Counted from the stretch's first letter, positions 28,370-37,730 are shown. The stretch is DNA of 64,000 bases from JAGXRK01 sp963804005 (GCA_963804005.1 CAWDOP010000018.1:75044-139043); one strand, 5' to 3'. A program made the numbers and translations. The notes: a model not told the origin generated them from the letters alone.

Positions 28370-28544
28370 ATCGGTGTTTTCTAAATTCTTATGTACAAAT
28401 ATAGAAAAATATTTTGATTGAATGATCCGTCTTCGTACTTACCTAATCGTTTCACAAAGATGGGACAAGGCGTGCTTCGCAATACCTAGCGGTAGGTAAA
28501 CAAGACAGGTTAATTAAAAGATTGAGTGAATGTGGATTGTTGAA

Positions 28545-28574
28545 ATAAAAAACCCGATCCTTTTCAGGACCGGG
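28545..28574 (-). terminator. Rho-independent terminator of the yceI unit
   Basis: CCCG-A-TCCT pairs with AGGA-C-CGGG. On the minus strand the stem is followed by a run of six T. It closes the 29547-28646 gene pair and lies just beyond the 45-base duplication. Confidence 0.75.
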
Positions 28575-28592
28575 CTTACATATAGCATCGAA

Positions 28593-28682
28593 TCTACAAC
28601 TTATTTTGCGTTTGAACCGATCATATTAACACCGACTTCTACAACTTATTTTGCGTTTGAACCGATCATATTAACACCGACT
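28593..28682. repeat. 45-base tandem duplication at the yceI 3' end
   Basis: Units 28593-28637 and 28638-28682 are identical. Read on the minus strand each unit holds the last 14 codons of the YceI gene plus its TAA. The copy beyond the first stop is not translated. Confidence 0.95.
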
Positions 28683-29281
28683 TCTACAACTTCTGCGACC
28701 TTCTGTCCGACAACTTGATTATTAATTCCGAAATCGGATAAGTCTAAATTAAACTTTGCCTGTACACCAAGAAGATCTCCCGGTGCTCTTGTTTGTGTTT
28801 GTTCGTTTTCATCAAGAAAAGTCAAAATTGCATCTGCTGTAACTTCTTTTGTAACACCTCGCAATGTAAAATCTGCTTTCACTTTAGCCCGAAGTTTATT
28901 ATCCGCTAAAGATTTTATATCACTAACGCTTTTTATGGTAAAGATAACAGCGGGATATGTTCCTGCATTAAGCCAATCCTCACTTCTTAAATGTTCATCT
29001 CTTAAATCAATACCTGTTTTTATTGAAGCAACAGAAACAGAAATACTTCCTTTAAGAGTATTCAGATCATTTATGTTAAATATTACTTTACCTTTAATAT
29101 CATTAGTTAAACCATTAATATCTTCAAGCGGAGTTGTGCTGAAAAATGTTGCTTGGTTTCTTCCACCCTTGTCGGCAAAGTTAAAAGTTTGTTCACCAGA
29201 AGCTTTAACTTTAAAGCCTTGAGCAAATAATGATGCAGTAAATAAAATTAATACTGCGGTTAAAGAGATTCTTCTTTTCAT
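28646..29281 (-). CDS. YceI family periplasmic protein
   Basis: The 211-residue protein has a signal peptide (1-20, SLFAQ) and a YceI lipocalin-like barrel: FKVKASGEQTFNF at the start of the mature chain, IKTGIDLRDEHLRSEDWLNA in the middle and VTADAILTF, FGINNQVVG near the end. The family binds isoprenoid-type lipids in the periplasm. Its start overlaps the stop of the 89-residue membrane-protein gene by 4 bases. The last 15 codons are duplicated downstream of the stop without changing the product. Confidence 0.92.
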   Translation of the reverse strand: MKRRISLTAVLILFTASLFAQGFKVKASGEQTFNFADKGGRNQATFFSTTPLEDINGLTNDIKGKVIFNINDLNTLKGSISVSVASIKTGIDLRDEHLRSEDWLNAGTYPAVIFTIKSVSDIKSLADNKLRAKVKADFTLRGVTKEVTADAILTFLDENEQTQTRAPGDLLGVQAKFNLDLSDFGINNQVVGQKVAEVVEVGVNMIGSNAK

Positions 29282-29547
29282 TTGAGTTCCTTGTTTTTGT
29301 TTCTAAAGAAATAAATTAAAAATCCTGATAGAACTGCAATTGCACCAGAAACAGCACCGGCATAATCTAAGCCGAGAACGAATTTATCTTCCCATTCTTT
29401 ATATGTAATGTTGAATAGTCCATCAACTTTTTCTACCAGAACTTGAGTTTTTGTAAAAATTTCCCCACCCTGCATTTGCCAGTAAATTAATATTACTGCA
29501 ATCAGAAGAAGGGAAATAATTAAAATCATCTTTTGGTTCTTATTCAT
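29278..29547 (-). CDS. Small two-TM membrane protein
   Basis: The 89-residue protein has helices at about 6-24 and 64-82 with a 40-residue loop between them (VEKVDGLFNITYKEWEDKF), probably periplasmic, and a basic tail. It is translationally coupled to yceI through a 4-base overlap, so the two probably act together. No family recognised. Confidence 0.65.
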   Translation of the reverse strand: MNKNQKMILIISLLLIAVILIYWQMQGGEIFTKTQVLVEKVDGLFNITYKEWEDKFVLGLDYAGAVSGAIAVLSGFLIYFFRNKNKELK

Positions 29548-29784
29548 TTAATTCACACTAAAAATTCTTAAATATTACAATATCCATTTTATTTTGAAAA
29601 GTTCGCACCGAAAAACAGTTTAATGAATTAAAACTAATAACTATATTTCTGTCGGAAATAGAGACAATCTTCTTAAAATTGCTTTTTCAGAACAAATTGA
29701 AAAACAGTTAATGTATGTTACAACACATATATTTGATAGTCAAGTCATATTTTATTCAAATGAATATTCACTAAAAAACAGAAA

Positions 29785-30999
29785 TTGGAAAAAACTTACG
29801 ATATTGCAATAATTGGCGGTGGAATAGTCGGAACGGCAACGGCTCTTAAACTATTAGAAAAAAAATCTTATTCACTTCTTATACTTGAAGCCGAAGATTA
29901 TCTTGCCGCCCATCAAACCGGACATAATAGCGGAGTTATACATTCGGGACTTTATTACAAGCCAGGCTCGTTGAAAGCATTGAACTGTGCTGCTGGTAGA
30001 GAAATGATTTATAACTTTTGTGAAGAGCACAATATTATACATGATAAATGTGGAAAAGTTGTTATTGCAAATTCGGAAAAAGAAATGCCGGCACTTAATC
30101 TTCTTGAAGAAAGAGGTAAGGCAAACGGACTTATAGGTTTAAGAAGATTAAGAAAAGAAGAACTCAAAGAATATGAACCGTACGTTTCGGGAGTTGCGGG
30201 CTTATTTGTTCCGCAGACAGGAATTGTTGATTACAAAGATGTTGTTGAAAAATACGCTGAACTTATTATTAAAAAGGGAGGCGTAATTAAAACTAATTCT
30301 TCGGTTGCTTTTGTCAAAAGAACAAACCGCGAGTTAGTGCTCACAACAAAAAATAATGAGTACAAAACTAAGCTTGTTATTAATTGTGCCGGGTTGCAAT
30401 CTGATAGAGTTGCACGAATGTGCGGCGTAAATCCCAAACTAAAAATCATTCCTTTCCGTGGTGAGTATTATAAATTGAAAAAAGAAAAAGAATATTTAGT
30501 TAAAAATCTTATTTATCCAGTACCCGACCCACAATATCCTTTCCTAGGAGTTCATTTTACTAGAATGATTAGAGGCGGTATTGAGGCTGGTCCAAATGCT
30601 GTGCTTGCATTTAAGCGTGAGGGGTATTCAAAAACCGATTTTTCTTTTCGTGATGTAATGGAAATGAAATTTTATCCGGGCTTTTGGAAAATGGCAATGA
30701 AACATTATAAAATGGGAATTGCTGAGTTCAGAAGATCTTTCAGTAAAAAACTTTTTGTGGAATCATTACAAAAATTAATTCCCGAAGTTCAGTATGATGA
30801 TGTTTATCCGGAAGGCGCTGGTGTTCGTGCACAGGCATTAGAGCCTGACGGAAATCTTGTTGATGATTTCAGAATAGTAGAGGCGAAACAAATGATCCAC
30901 GTTCTTAATGCGCCGTCACCAGCGGCAACGGCTTCATTAAGTATCGGTGATAAAATTGCAGAAATGATTCAGAAAAAATTCGCAGAGGAAATTATATAA
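29785..30999 (+). CDS. lhgO: L-2-hydroxyglutarate oxidase
   Basis: LhgO oxidises L-2-hydroxyglutarate to 2-oxoglutarate with FAD. The 404-residue protein begins with the dinucleotide motif AIIGGGIVGTATAL (GGGIVG at 11-16) and the family-typical HQTGHNSGVIHSGLYYKPGS; GIVDY, FRGEYY and VLNAPSPAATASL near the C-terminus complete it. The start codon is a TTG at 29785; no in-frame ATG upstream fits. A DNA methyltransferase gene follows after 5 bases, so it may share the transcript although the functions are unrelated. Confidence 0.93.
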   Translation: MEKTYDIAIIGGGIVGTATALKLLEKKSYSLLILEAEDYLAAHQTGHNSGVIHSGLYYKPGSLKALNCAAGREMIYNFCEEHNIIHDKCGKVVIANSEKEMPALNLLEERGKANGLIGLRRLRKEELKEYEPYVSGVAGLFVPQTGIVDYKDVVEKYAELIIKKGGVIKTNSSVAFVKRTNRELVLTTKNNEYKTKLVINCAGLQSDRVARMCGVNPKLKIIPFRGEYYKLKKEKEYLVKNLIYPVPDPQYPFLGVHFTRMIRGGIEAGPNAVLAFKREGYSKTDFSFRDVMEMKFYPGFWKMAMKHYKMGIAEFRRSFSKKLFVESLQKLIPEVQYDDVYPEGAGVRAQALEPDGNLVDDFRIVEAKQMIHVLNAPSPAATASLSIGDKIAEMIQKKFAEEII

Positions 31000-31004
31000 A
31001 AGAT

Positions 31005-32048
31005 ATGAAAGACTTAGTACAGATATTGAATGAAATTTCTCAATCAGAGGACATAAAAGTACTCAAGGCAAATATTTCATCTGTAAAAGAAAAAATTCAG
31101 TTATCAAAAAAAAGTGAGATAACAACACTTCTTAACGGAAACAAAGAAAAAGTAAATGTTTCATTTGTAATTGGCGAGCTTGAACAAATTCTTTCAACAA
31201 GAACAATTGAACGAACAAAATATTATATCAATCGGCTCATTAAAAGTTTTTCTGAAATCAAAACCGGAAATGTTAACGACCTTAATCTGAACAGATGGAA
31301 AGAGTACGATGATCTGATAACAGACAGCTTATGGATTCTTGACAAGCGAGATAAATCCGGTGCGCATAACGCAGGATACTGGGGAAATTTCATTCCGCAA
31401 ATCCCAAATCAGTTTTTAAGAAGATATACTAAAAAGAATGAATGGGTGCTCGATCCTTTTCTTGGCAGTGGGACAACATTAATTGAGTGTAAACGTCTTG
31501 GACGAAATGGAATTGGAGTTGAGCTTCAACCGGTTGTAGTAAAAATTGCAAGAGAAAATATTAACAAAGAAAATAATCCACATAAAATTAATACTGAAAT
31601 TATAACTGCTGATAGCACCTCACTTGATTTTTCTAAAGAGCTAAGTAAACGGAAGATGAAATCTGTTCAGTTTGTGATTATGCATCCGCCTTATTGGGAT
31701 ATAATTAAATTCAGCGACAAGAAAAATGATTTATCAAATGCGAAATCAGTTGAAAGTTTCTTAACTATGTTTGATAAAGTTGCTGATAATGCATTATCTG
31801 TTTTAGATGAAGGAAGATATTTTGCCGTAGTGATAGGAGATAAATATTCTGACGGAGAGTGGATCCCGCTTGGATTTTATTTAATGAATGACCTGATTAA
31901 AAAGGGATACAAACTGAAATCAACTATTGTAAAAAACTTTGACGAAACGAAGGGAAAGATGAATCAAAAAGAACTATGGCGATACCGTGCACTTGCCGGA
32001 GGATTTTACATTTTTAAGCATGAATATATTTTTCTTTTTCAGAAGTAA
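31005..32048 (+). CDS. DNA methyltransferase of a restriction-modification pair
   Basis: The 347-residue protein has an N-terminal helical region of about 90 residues, then a SAM-binding motif DPFLGSGTT (150-158) followed by the catalytic motif HPPYW (227-231). The motif-I-before-IV order differs from the usual beta-class N4-cytosine enzymes, although the motifs themselves (DPF-x-GSGTT, PPYW) are of the amino-methyltransferase type. Catalytic Asp/Ser of the motif is replaced by His227. It modifies either adenine N6 or cytosine N4; which is not clear. The next gene looks like the endonuclease partner. Confidence 0.85.
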   Translation: MKDLVQILNEISQSEDIKVLKANISSVKEKIQLSKKSEITTLLNGNKEKVNVSFVIGELEQILSTRTIERTKYYINRLIKSFSEIKTGNVNDLNLNRWKEYDDLITDSLWILDKRDKSGAHNAGYWGNFIPQIPNQFLRRYTKKNEWVLDPFLGSGTTLIECKRLGRNGIGVELQPVVVKIARENINKENNPHKINTEIITADSTSLDFSKELSKRKMKSVQFVIMHPPYWDIIKFSDKKNDLSNAKSVESFLTMFDKVADNALSVLDEGRYFAVVIGDKYSDGEWIPLGFYLMNDLIKKGYKLKSTIVKNFDETKGKMNQKELWRYRALAGGFYIFKHEYIFLFQK

Positions 32049-32077
32049 TCGATAAAATTTAAAAGATTTTTATGAAG

Positions 32078-32089
32078 CGAAATATTTCG
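32078..32089. promoter_or_regulatory. Palindrome between methyltransferase and endonuclease genes
   Basis: CGAAATATTTCG is a perfect 12-base palindrome 62 bases before the endonuclease gene. A second, looser pair (CCAAG with CTTGG, 32097-32114) follows. Such sites can be operators in restriction-modification systems, but no controller gene is visible, so the role is unproven. Confidence 0.3.
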
Positions 32090-32150
32090 TAACCAACCAA
32101 GACAATTCCCTTGGCTGAGGGGATAGTTCTTAGATTAAACAGTTTATTTA

Positions 32151-32786
32151 ATGCCTGATTTAATTAAAACAGAATCCGAGTTAAAAAAAAGATGGATATA
32201 TCCCTACAAATGGGGGCAGAAACAAAACGACAAGTTTGATAATGCAACAAATTTTATTTATAATTTTTTCTTATTCGAAGACCTCCTAAAAGAAATCGAG
32301 AAAAGATTCAAATCAGAAAATAATTATCAAAACTATTTTAATTATACGCTAAACCGTTGGTACAACTTCTGGTCGTCTCAATGTGTCGAACAGATTTTTT
32401 GTTCACTGCCCGGGGTAAAACCTGCTCTTGATGGAAAAGACAAGCTGATCGATTTTTCCATTCAAGGAACAACATTCGATCACAAAACATCCATATTTCC
32501 TAAAAATTTTCCGTATAAAATTGATGATGCAGTTAAAGGCACAGATGAACTTATAAGATGGCTTTATAAACATCAATCACAGGAAAAAAGAAAACATTTT
32601 AAAAACAGATTATTTATCGTTCTTTATTCGCAAGATGGCGAACATTGGAAGTTAAAAGCAGAAATTTTGTGGCTTAAAGAAAGAATTGAAAAATATATAC
32701 TTGGCTTCAATCCGGATTATTTAATGAAGTTTGAATTTGAAAAAGGACAAATTGCAACTTCAGATATAATTTGGGCAATAAAATAA
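32151..32786 (+). CDS. Putative PD-(D/E)XK restriction endonuclease
   Basis: The 211-residue soluble protein is not a family I can name. It has a helix-rich first half with many aromatic residues (NRWYNFWSSQCVEQIF) and then the stretch KLIDFSIQGTTFDHKTSIFP: E80, D101 and D110-x-K112 fit an E...D-x8-D-x-K nuclease site. It follows the methyltransferase gene by 102 bases on the same strand. Its size is typical for type II endonucleases. Position and motif together make a cognate restriction enzyme the best reading. Confidence 0.6.
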   Translation: MPDLIKTESELKKRWIYPYKWGQKQNDKFDNATNFIYNFFLFEDLLKEIEKRFKSENNYQNYFNYTLNRWYNFWSSQCVEQIFCSLPGVKPALDGKDKLIDFSIQGTTFDHKTSIFPKNFPYKIDDAVKGTDELIRWLYKHQSQEKRKHFKNRLFIVLYSQDGEHWKLKAEILWLKERIEKYILGFNPDYLMKFEFEKGQIATSDIIWAIK

Positions 32787-32864
32787 TTTGCTTGACGTAT
32801 CGTTCAGCAATCACTAATTTTAACAAGGTGTTAGAATAAAAAATCATCTAAATTAAAATATCTT

Positions 32865-33584
32865 ATGAAAAAATTTATTATTACTACTCTATACTTTATT
32901 TTATTAATCTCTCTCGTTTCGTGCGGCGATACATCAAACGATGAGTCAGGAACAGAAAAATCTTCATTAGCTCTTAAGGAAAGAAGATATGGGCTCAAGT
33001 CTGCCATTGTTGAGTATGATGTTTCAGGTTCACAAGAAGGCACACGCAGACTTTATTTTGATAATTGGGGATTGCGTCAGGCTGAGTATTCGAACACTAC
33101 TATTACAATCGGGCAGTTTTCTAAAACTGCTAATCTTGTTAACATTAATGATGGTGAATGGCAGTATATCATTAATATGGAAACAAAGTCAGGAACAAAA
33201 TCCCAGAGCCAACTCAAAGAATTAAAAACTCAATTAGAGGGCGAACAATATTTTAATGAGTTAGGTGAGCAGGTAATCTTAAAAATGGGCGGACAAAAAG
33301 TCGGTGAAGAAGAATATATGGATAAAGAATGCGATATTTATGAATTCCGGAATATTGGTATGAGAGCATGGTACTGGAAATGGGTTTTACTGAAATCGGA
33401 AATGCACTCAGGACAGATTAATATTACTGTTACTGCACGCAATATTCAGGAAAATTTAAGAATACCTGAAGAAAAGTTTCGTGTTCCTGATGAGATATCT
33501 CTGAACGAAGTTGATCTTCATGACATTGAAGGTCAGATGAGAAGAGAACAAGAAGAGAGAGATAAGGAAAAGAAGCAGGAATAA
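32865..33584 (+). CDS. Lipoprotein of unknown function
   Basis: The 239-residue protein has a lipoprotein signal with Cys20 (FILLISLVSC). The mature part is beta-rich (SAIVEYDVSGSQEGTRRLYF, YIINMETKSGTKSQ) with a trailing highly charged helix (QMRREQEERDKEKKQE). It probably belongs to the envelope. No family recognised. It lies between the restriction locus and the beta-CASP nuclease gene and shares no operon signs with either. Confidence 0.75.
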   Translation: MKKFIITTLYFILLISLVSCGDTSNDESGTEKSSLALKERRYGLKSAIVEYDVSGSQEGTRRLYFDNWGLRQAEYSNTTITIGQFSKTANLVNINDGEWQYIINMETKSGTKSQSQLKELKTQLEGEQYFNELGEQVILKMGGQKVGEEEYMDKECDIYEFRNIGMRAWYWKWVLLKSEMHSGQINITVTARNIQENLRIPEEKFRVPDEISLNEVDLHDIEGQMRREQEERDKEKKQE

Positions 33585-33600
33585 ATTGTTATTTAACAGA

Positions 33601-33758
33601 TGGAATAATGGAATGGTGAAATAGTGGATTGAATTTCTGATTGATTGACTTTAGATATTCTAATAGCGATTAACCATTAATGAATATCCTTTGAAAAATT
33701 ATGATTTCTAAAGTTTCAGTATTTCATTATTCCAATACTCCAATACTCCATTATTCCA
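33601..33758. repeat. Repetitive inverted-repeat element (TGGAATAATGGA type)
   Basis: 33601-33628 has short purine-rich units (TGGAATAATGGAATGG...) and 33721-33758 has the complementary pyrimidine form (ATTCCAATACTCCAATACTC...). The two flank about 90 bases of unrelated sequence, as in small non-coding dispersed elements. The beta-CASP start codon lies 21 bases downstream. Confidence 0.45.
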
Positions 33759-33778
33759 AAGTTGTATGAGGCAACGCA

Positions 33779-35149
33779 GTGACTACTTTCCTCCCCCTTG
33801 GCGGTGCTGATGAAATTGGTGCCAACAGTTACTATATCAATTTCAATGGCAATGGAATTTTACTAGATTGCGGAATGCATCCCCGAAAAACCGGACTGGA
33901 ATCACTTCCGGACTTTGATCTAATTAAAGACCTTCCCGTAGATCACGTTTTAATTTCCCACGCACATCAGGACCATTTAAGTTCGCTGCCTTTTCTGGTA
34001 AAACGACATCCATATATTCATATAACTACCACACCTCAAACAAGAGCAATATCAGAGCTTACGCTTCACAATTCTGTTTCCATTTTAAGGAAAGAAGTTG
34101 GAGAAGACGAAAACTTTGAAATGTATTCACACGAAGAAGTTGATTTATTAATCAAGACAATTGAGTATAAAGCTTATGAAGATGAGTTTGAACTCTTGGG
34201 TTATTCTCATACAGACAAATCAAAAGTTAAATGTACTTTCTATGATGCCGGGCATATTCTTGGCTCTGCTTCTATTCTTCTCGATAATAACGGGAAGAAA
34301 ATTTTCTATACCGGCGATATAAATCTTACAAATCAAACTCTCATTCCGGCATCCAGAATTCCTGAAATAAAAGTTGATACTCTAATACTTGAAACAACTT
34401 ACGGTGCAACTAATTCAAAGTTGTTGAATAGCTGGGAAGATGAATCGTTACACCTTGCAAAAGAAATCAACAAAGCACTAAATAAAGGCGGATCCGTTTT
34501 AATTCCGGTGTTTGCACTTGGCAAGATGCAGGAAATGCTTGGCACTATATGGCAGTTAATGACAAAAGGAAAACTTCCTGTTGTTGATATTTACACGGGA
34601 GGAATTGGGGAAAAAATAAATCGGGTTTATGATTATAATCGTCATGTTGTAAACAGAATTGATCCTGAATTTGAATTGTCAAATATTCCAGTTAAAGATA
34701 TAAATGACGTTGACGATGTAAATGAATTTTTCAAGCATCCCTGCATTGTACTTGTATCAAGTGGAATGATGATAAAAGGAACCGCATCATTTAACCTTGC
34801 AAGAAACTGGATAAACCAGAAAAACTCCGCAATATTTACTGTTGGTTATATGGATCCTCAAACTCCGGGTTATTTAATTGCAAATGCAAAACGCGGAGAT
34901 AAAATTCAATTAACTGAATATTCTGAGCAAAGAGAAATAAAATGTGAAATAAAAAATTTCCGTTTCTCTGCACATGCAAAAAGAGAAGATTTAATATCAA
35001 TAATAAAAAAACTTAAGCCGGCAAAAGTGATACTTGTACATGGTGATCCGGAGGCGATTGATTGGATGGGGTCACAACTGATAAAAGAGTTTAAGAAAAT
35101 TAAGGTTTTAGCTGCAAAGGTTGGTAGATATATTGATATAGAAAGCTAA
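33779..35149 (+). CDS. Beta-CASP metallo-beta-lactamase RNA nuclease
   Basis: The 456-residue cytoplasmic protein has the metallo-beta-lactamase motif SHAHQDH (H61, H63, D65, H66), earlier GGADEIGANSYYI, then the beta-CASP motifs: GHILGSASILL, DTLILETTYG, the FRFSAHAKRED His motif and VILVHGDPEAI. These proteins (COG1236, YSH1-like) process or degrade RNA. The start is GTG at 33779; no other in-frame start exists before the upstream stop. Nothing around it suggests an operon. Confidence 0.9.
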   Translation: MTTFLPLGGADEIGANSYYINFNGNGILLDCGMHPRKTGLESLPDFDLIKDLPVDHVLISHAHQDHLSSLPFLVKRHPYIHITTTPQTRAISELTLHNSVSILRKEVGEDENFEMYSHEEVDLLIKTIEYKAYEDEFELLGYSHTDKSKVKCTFYDAGHILGSASILLDNNGKKIFYTGDINLTNQTLIPASRIPEIKVDTLILETTYGATNSKLLNSWEDESLHLAKEINKALNKGGSVLIPVFALGKMQEMLGTIWQLMTKGKLPVVDIYTGGIGEKINRVYDYNRHVVNRIDPEFELSNIPVKDINDVDDVNEFFKHPCIVLVSSGMMIKGTASFNLARNWINQKNSAIFTVGYMDPQTPGYLIANAKRGDKIQLTEYSEQREIKCEIKNFRFSAHAKREDLISIIKKLKPAKVILVHGDPEAIDWMGSQLIKEFKKIKVLAAKVGRYIDIES

Positions 35150-35438
35150 GTTTAGGAGTAAATGTTTTTCAGGTAGTACTAGACATTCAAAACATAGGTG
35201 AGAAAATTAAGAATTATAGCCCTATGAGTCTTATTAAGATTCTCTCCTATCCTGTCAATACTCTCCACCTTATAAACTCGACTTTCAAACTCATTATAAT
35301 GGAGACACAGCAGATTTTTTGATGAGTTCTATTCAAGCATTTTAATTTTCTTCGTATATTGCTAAGAGCATAAAATAAAAATTGCTGTATCTGTGTATTT
35401 AATAGAAAAAGTTTTAACAAAAAATACAGGAGGAGAAC

Positions 35439-36746
35439 ATGTCCACTTTGAAGAAAAAACTTCAGGAAAAAATTGAAGCCTGGCGTCCGCGCACAACTCG
35501 CTTAGTAAAGGAGTTCGGAGAAGTCAAAGTAGGTGAAGTTAACATTGGTCAGATAATTGGAGGTGCGCGAGGTATCAGAAGTCTCGTAACAGATATTTCA
35601 TATCTCGATCCTATGGAAGGAATAAGATTCCGTGGTTATACCATTCCTGAGGTCATGGAAAAACTTCCTAAAGTTCCCGGCGGTGAAATGCCTTATGTAG
35701 AAGGATTCTTTTATCTTCTCTTAACCGGAGAAGTTCCTACTAAAGAAGATGTAGAAGAAGTCGCTGAAGAATTCCGCAAAAGACAGGAAGTTCCTAAATA
35801 TGTATTCGATATGCTTAAAGCACTTCCTATTGATTCTCACCCAATGGTAATGTTCTCTGCCGCCATTGTTTCTATGCAGAAAGAGTCCGTCTTCGTTAAA
35901 GAATATGAAACCGGAAATTTAAATAAGAACGATTATTGGGCACCCACTTATGAAGATGGATTAACCCTATTAGCCCGTCTTCCGCAAATTGCTGCTTTTA
36001 TTTACAGACTTAAATATAAAAATGGCGACATAATTCCTTCAAATCCTAAGCTTGATATGGGCGGAAACTTTGCCCATATGATGGGAATTAAAAAACCGTA
36101 TGATGACGTAGCAAGAATGTATTTCATTCTGCACAGTGATCATGAAAGCGGAAATGTAAGCGCACATGCCGGACATCTTGTTGCAAGTGCACTTTCCGAT
36201 GTTTACTACTCAATATCTGCAATGATAAACGGATTGGCAGGTCCATTACACGGACTGGCAAATCAGGAAGTACTAAGATGGACTCAGCAAGTATATGAAC
36301 AAAAAGGCGGTAAGGTTCCCACAGAAGAGGAAATGAAACAATTTGTTTGGGATACTCTGAAGAGTGGACAGGTTGTTCCGGGATTCGGACATGCAGTTTT
36401 AAGAAAAACCGATCCCCGCTATATGGCACAGCGAGAGTTTTGTTTAAAGCATTTACCTGATTATCCTCTGTTCAAATATGTTGACTTACTATTTAAAGTA
36501 GTTCCTCCAATTCTGCTTGAGCAAGGCAAAGCAAAGAATCCATGGCCAAATGTTGATGCTCAATCAGGCGTGATTCAGTGGTATTATGGCTTAACTGAAT
36601 ACGATTACTATACAGTACTTTTTGGTATTGGAAGAGCGCTGGGTGTTGTTTCTAATATTATTTGGGATCGTGCACTCGGTTATCCGATTGAAAGACCAAA
36701 ATCACTTACCACAGCTATGCTTGAAGATATTGCAGGAATAAAATAA
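35439..36746 (+). CDS. gltA: Citrate synthase, eukaryotic type
   Basis: Citrate synthase condenses oxaloacetate and acetyl-CoA. The 435-residue protein has the catalytic set in GPLHGLANQE (H271), PGFGHAVLRKTDPRY (H318) and NVDAQSG (D373). The sequence around them (SLVTDISYLDPMEGIRFRGY, AHAGHLVASALSD) is like mitochondrial citrate synthase rather than the hexameric bacterial type, as known for some Bacteroidota and Ignavibacteria. It stands alone with its own terminator at 36791-36825. AGGAGG lies 8 bases before the ATG. Confidence 0.97.
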   Translation: MSTLKKKLQEKIEAWRPRTTRLVKEFGEVKVGEVNIGQIIGGARGIRSLVTDISYLDPMEGIRFRGYTIPEVMEKLPKVPGGEMPYVEGFFYLLLTGEVPTKEDVEEVAEEFRKRQEVPKYVFDMLKALPIDSHPMVMFSAAIVSMQKESVFVKEYETGNLNKNDYWAPTYEDGLTLLARLPQIAAFIYRLKYKNGDIIPSNPKLDMGGNFAHMMGIKKPYDDVARMYFILHSDHESGNVSAHAGHLVASALSDVYYSISAMINGLAGPLHGLANQEVLRWTQQVYEQKGGKVPTEEEMKQFVWDTLKSGQVVPGFGHAVLRKTDPRYMAQREFCLKHLPDYPLFKYVDLLFKVVPPILLEQGKAKNPWPNVDAQSGVIQWYYGLTEYDYYTVLFGIGRALGVVSNIIWDRALGYPIERPKSLTTAMLEDIAGIK

Positions 36747-36790
36747 ATTCCAGTAGTTCAGTTTTCCATAGTTGCTAAGTAAATATTATA

Positions 36791-36825
36791 AACCCGGTTC
36801 ATTGTGAATCGGGTTTTTTATTTTA
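36791..36825 (+). terminator. Rho-independent terminator of citrate synthase
   Basis: AACCCGGTTCA pairs with TGAATCGGGTT around a TTG loop, followed by a T-rich run to about 36825. Confidence 0.85.
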
Positions 36826-36835
36826 GTTCCTTCTG

Positions 36836-36868
36836 AAGTGGAGGTCGCTTGAAAGGTGAACTCCTCTT
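36836..36868. repeat. Intergenic hairpin, family member 2
   Basis: AAGTGGAG-G-TCGCTT-GA-AAGGTGA-A-CTCCTCTT: outer arms match at 7 of 8 and the inner arms imperfectly, with a single mismatch between them, as in the copies at 23960 and 46731. It lies between citrate synthase and the convergent metallopeptidase. Confidence 0.55.
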
Positions 36869-36881
36869 AAACATATACTAA

Positions 36882-37730
36882 TTAAAGTTCATCTGTACTA
36901 AAGGTATCGCCCTGTTTGTAATCGCCGGTTGTAAATCCCTTGTAAAACCATTTTATTCTTTGCTCGGCAGTTCCATGAGTAAAAGAATCCAGCACCTTAT
37001 AACCTTGCTTCAGACTTTTCTGAATGAGTTCCTGACCAGCACCGCTGGCGGCATTTAATGCTGCTTTAATTTCACTCTCTTCAAGAAGATTTAATCTGTG
37101 CGAGTAATGAGCCCAAACGCCCGCATAAAAATCTGCCTGAAGCTCCTGGCGCAAAGAGTACTGAGAATATTCCTCTTTACCCATTGTTAAACAATGGGCC
37201 TGCTCTTTATTTATAACACCGAATAATTTTTGAATATGATGTCCGAATTCATGAGCAACTATATATACCATCGCAAAGTGATTGGACGCATTAAATCGTT
37301 TGTGAAGTAGTTCATCGTGAAAGCTGATATCTATGTAAATTTTTTCACTATATGGACAGTAAAAAGGTCCCGCTACAGAATCTATTCTTTCACAAAGCGG
37401 GTCAATTTTGTTGTTGTATAGAACTAATTCAGGTCTTCGGAAAGTTATTTCTGAACTATGAAAGATTATATTCCAGAAATCACCTGTTTCTGCGACTACG
37501 GTGGAAATTAAATGACTTAGTTCTTTGTTATGAGCAATTTCGGTAAGTTCTGATGAAGTTAACTGATCATTTGATTGTGTGTTCTTAAACAATGAAACAG
37601 GATTCACGCCGAGTAGCATAACTACTAGAACAATTGCTGTTATTCCAATGACAAAACCGACTATAACTTTTAGTAAAATGCCTCTTTTGTCTTCCCCGTT
37701 TAGACTTTGTTTTGTAACTCTCCAGCGCAT
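36882..37730 (-). CDS. Neutral zinc metallopeptidase (YpfJ-like)
   Basis: The 282-residue protein has one N-terminal helix (about 20-40) and a periplasmic metallopeptidase domain with the zinc motif HEFGHH (H160, E161, H164) in YIVAHEFGHHIQKLF. QELQADFYAGVWAH and DSFTHGTAEQRIKWFYKGF complete the family pattern. Family members (COG2321, DUF2342/YpfJ type) have unknown substrates. Cysteines C113 and C125 could form a disulfide. Convergent with citrate synthase. Confidence 0.88.
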   Translation of the reverse strand: MRWRVTKQSLNGEDKRGILLKVIVGFVIGITAIVLVVMLLGVNPVSLFKNTQSNDQLTSSELTEIAHNKELSHLISTVVAETGDFWNIIFHSSEITFRRPELVLYNNKIDPLCERIDSVAGPFYCPYSEKIYIDISFHDELLHKRFNASNHFAMVYIVAHEFGHHIQKLFGVINKEQAHCLTMGKEEYSQYSLRQELQADFYAGVWAHYSHRLNLLEESEIKAALNAASGAGQELIQKSLKQGYKVLDSFTHGTAEQRIKWFYKGFTTGDYKQGDTFSTDEL

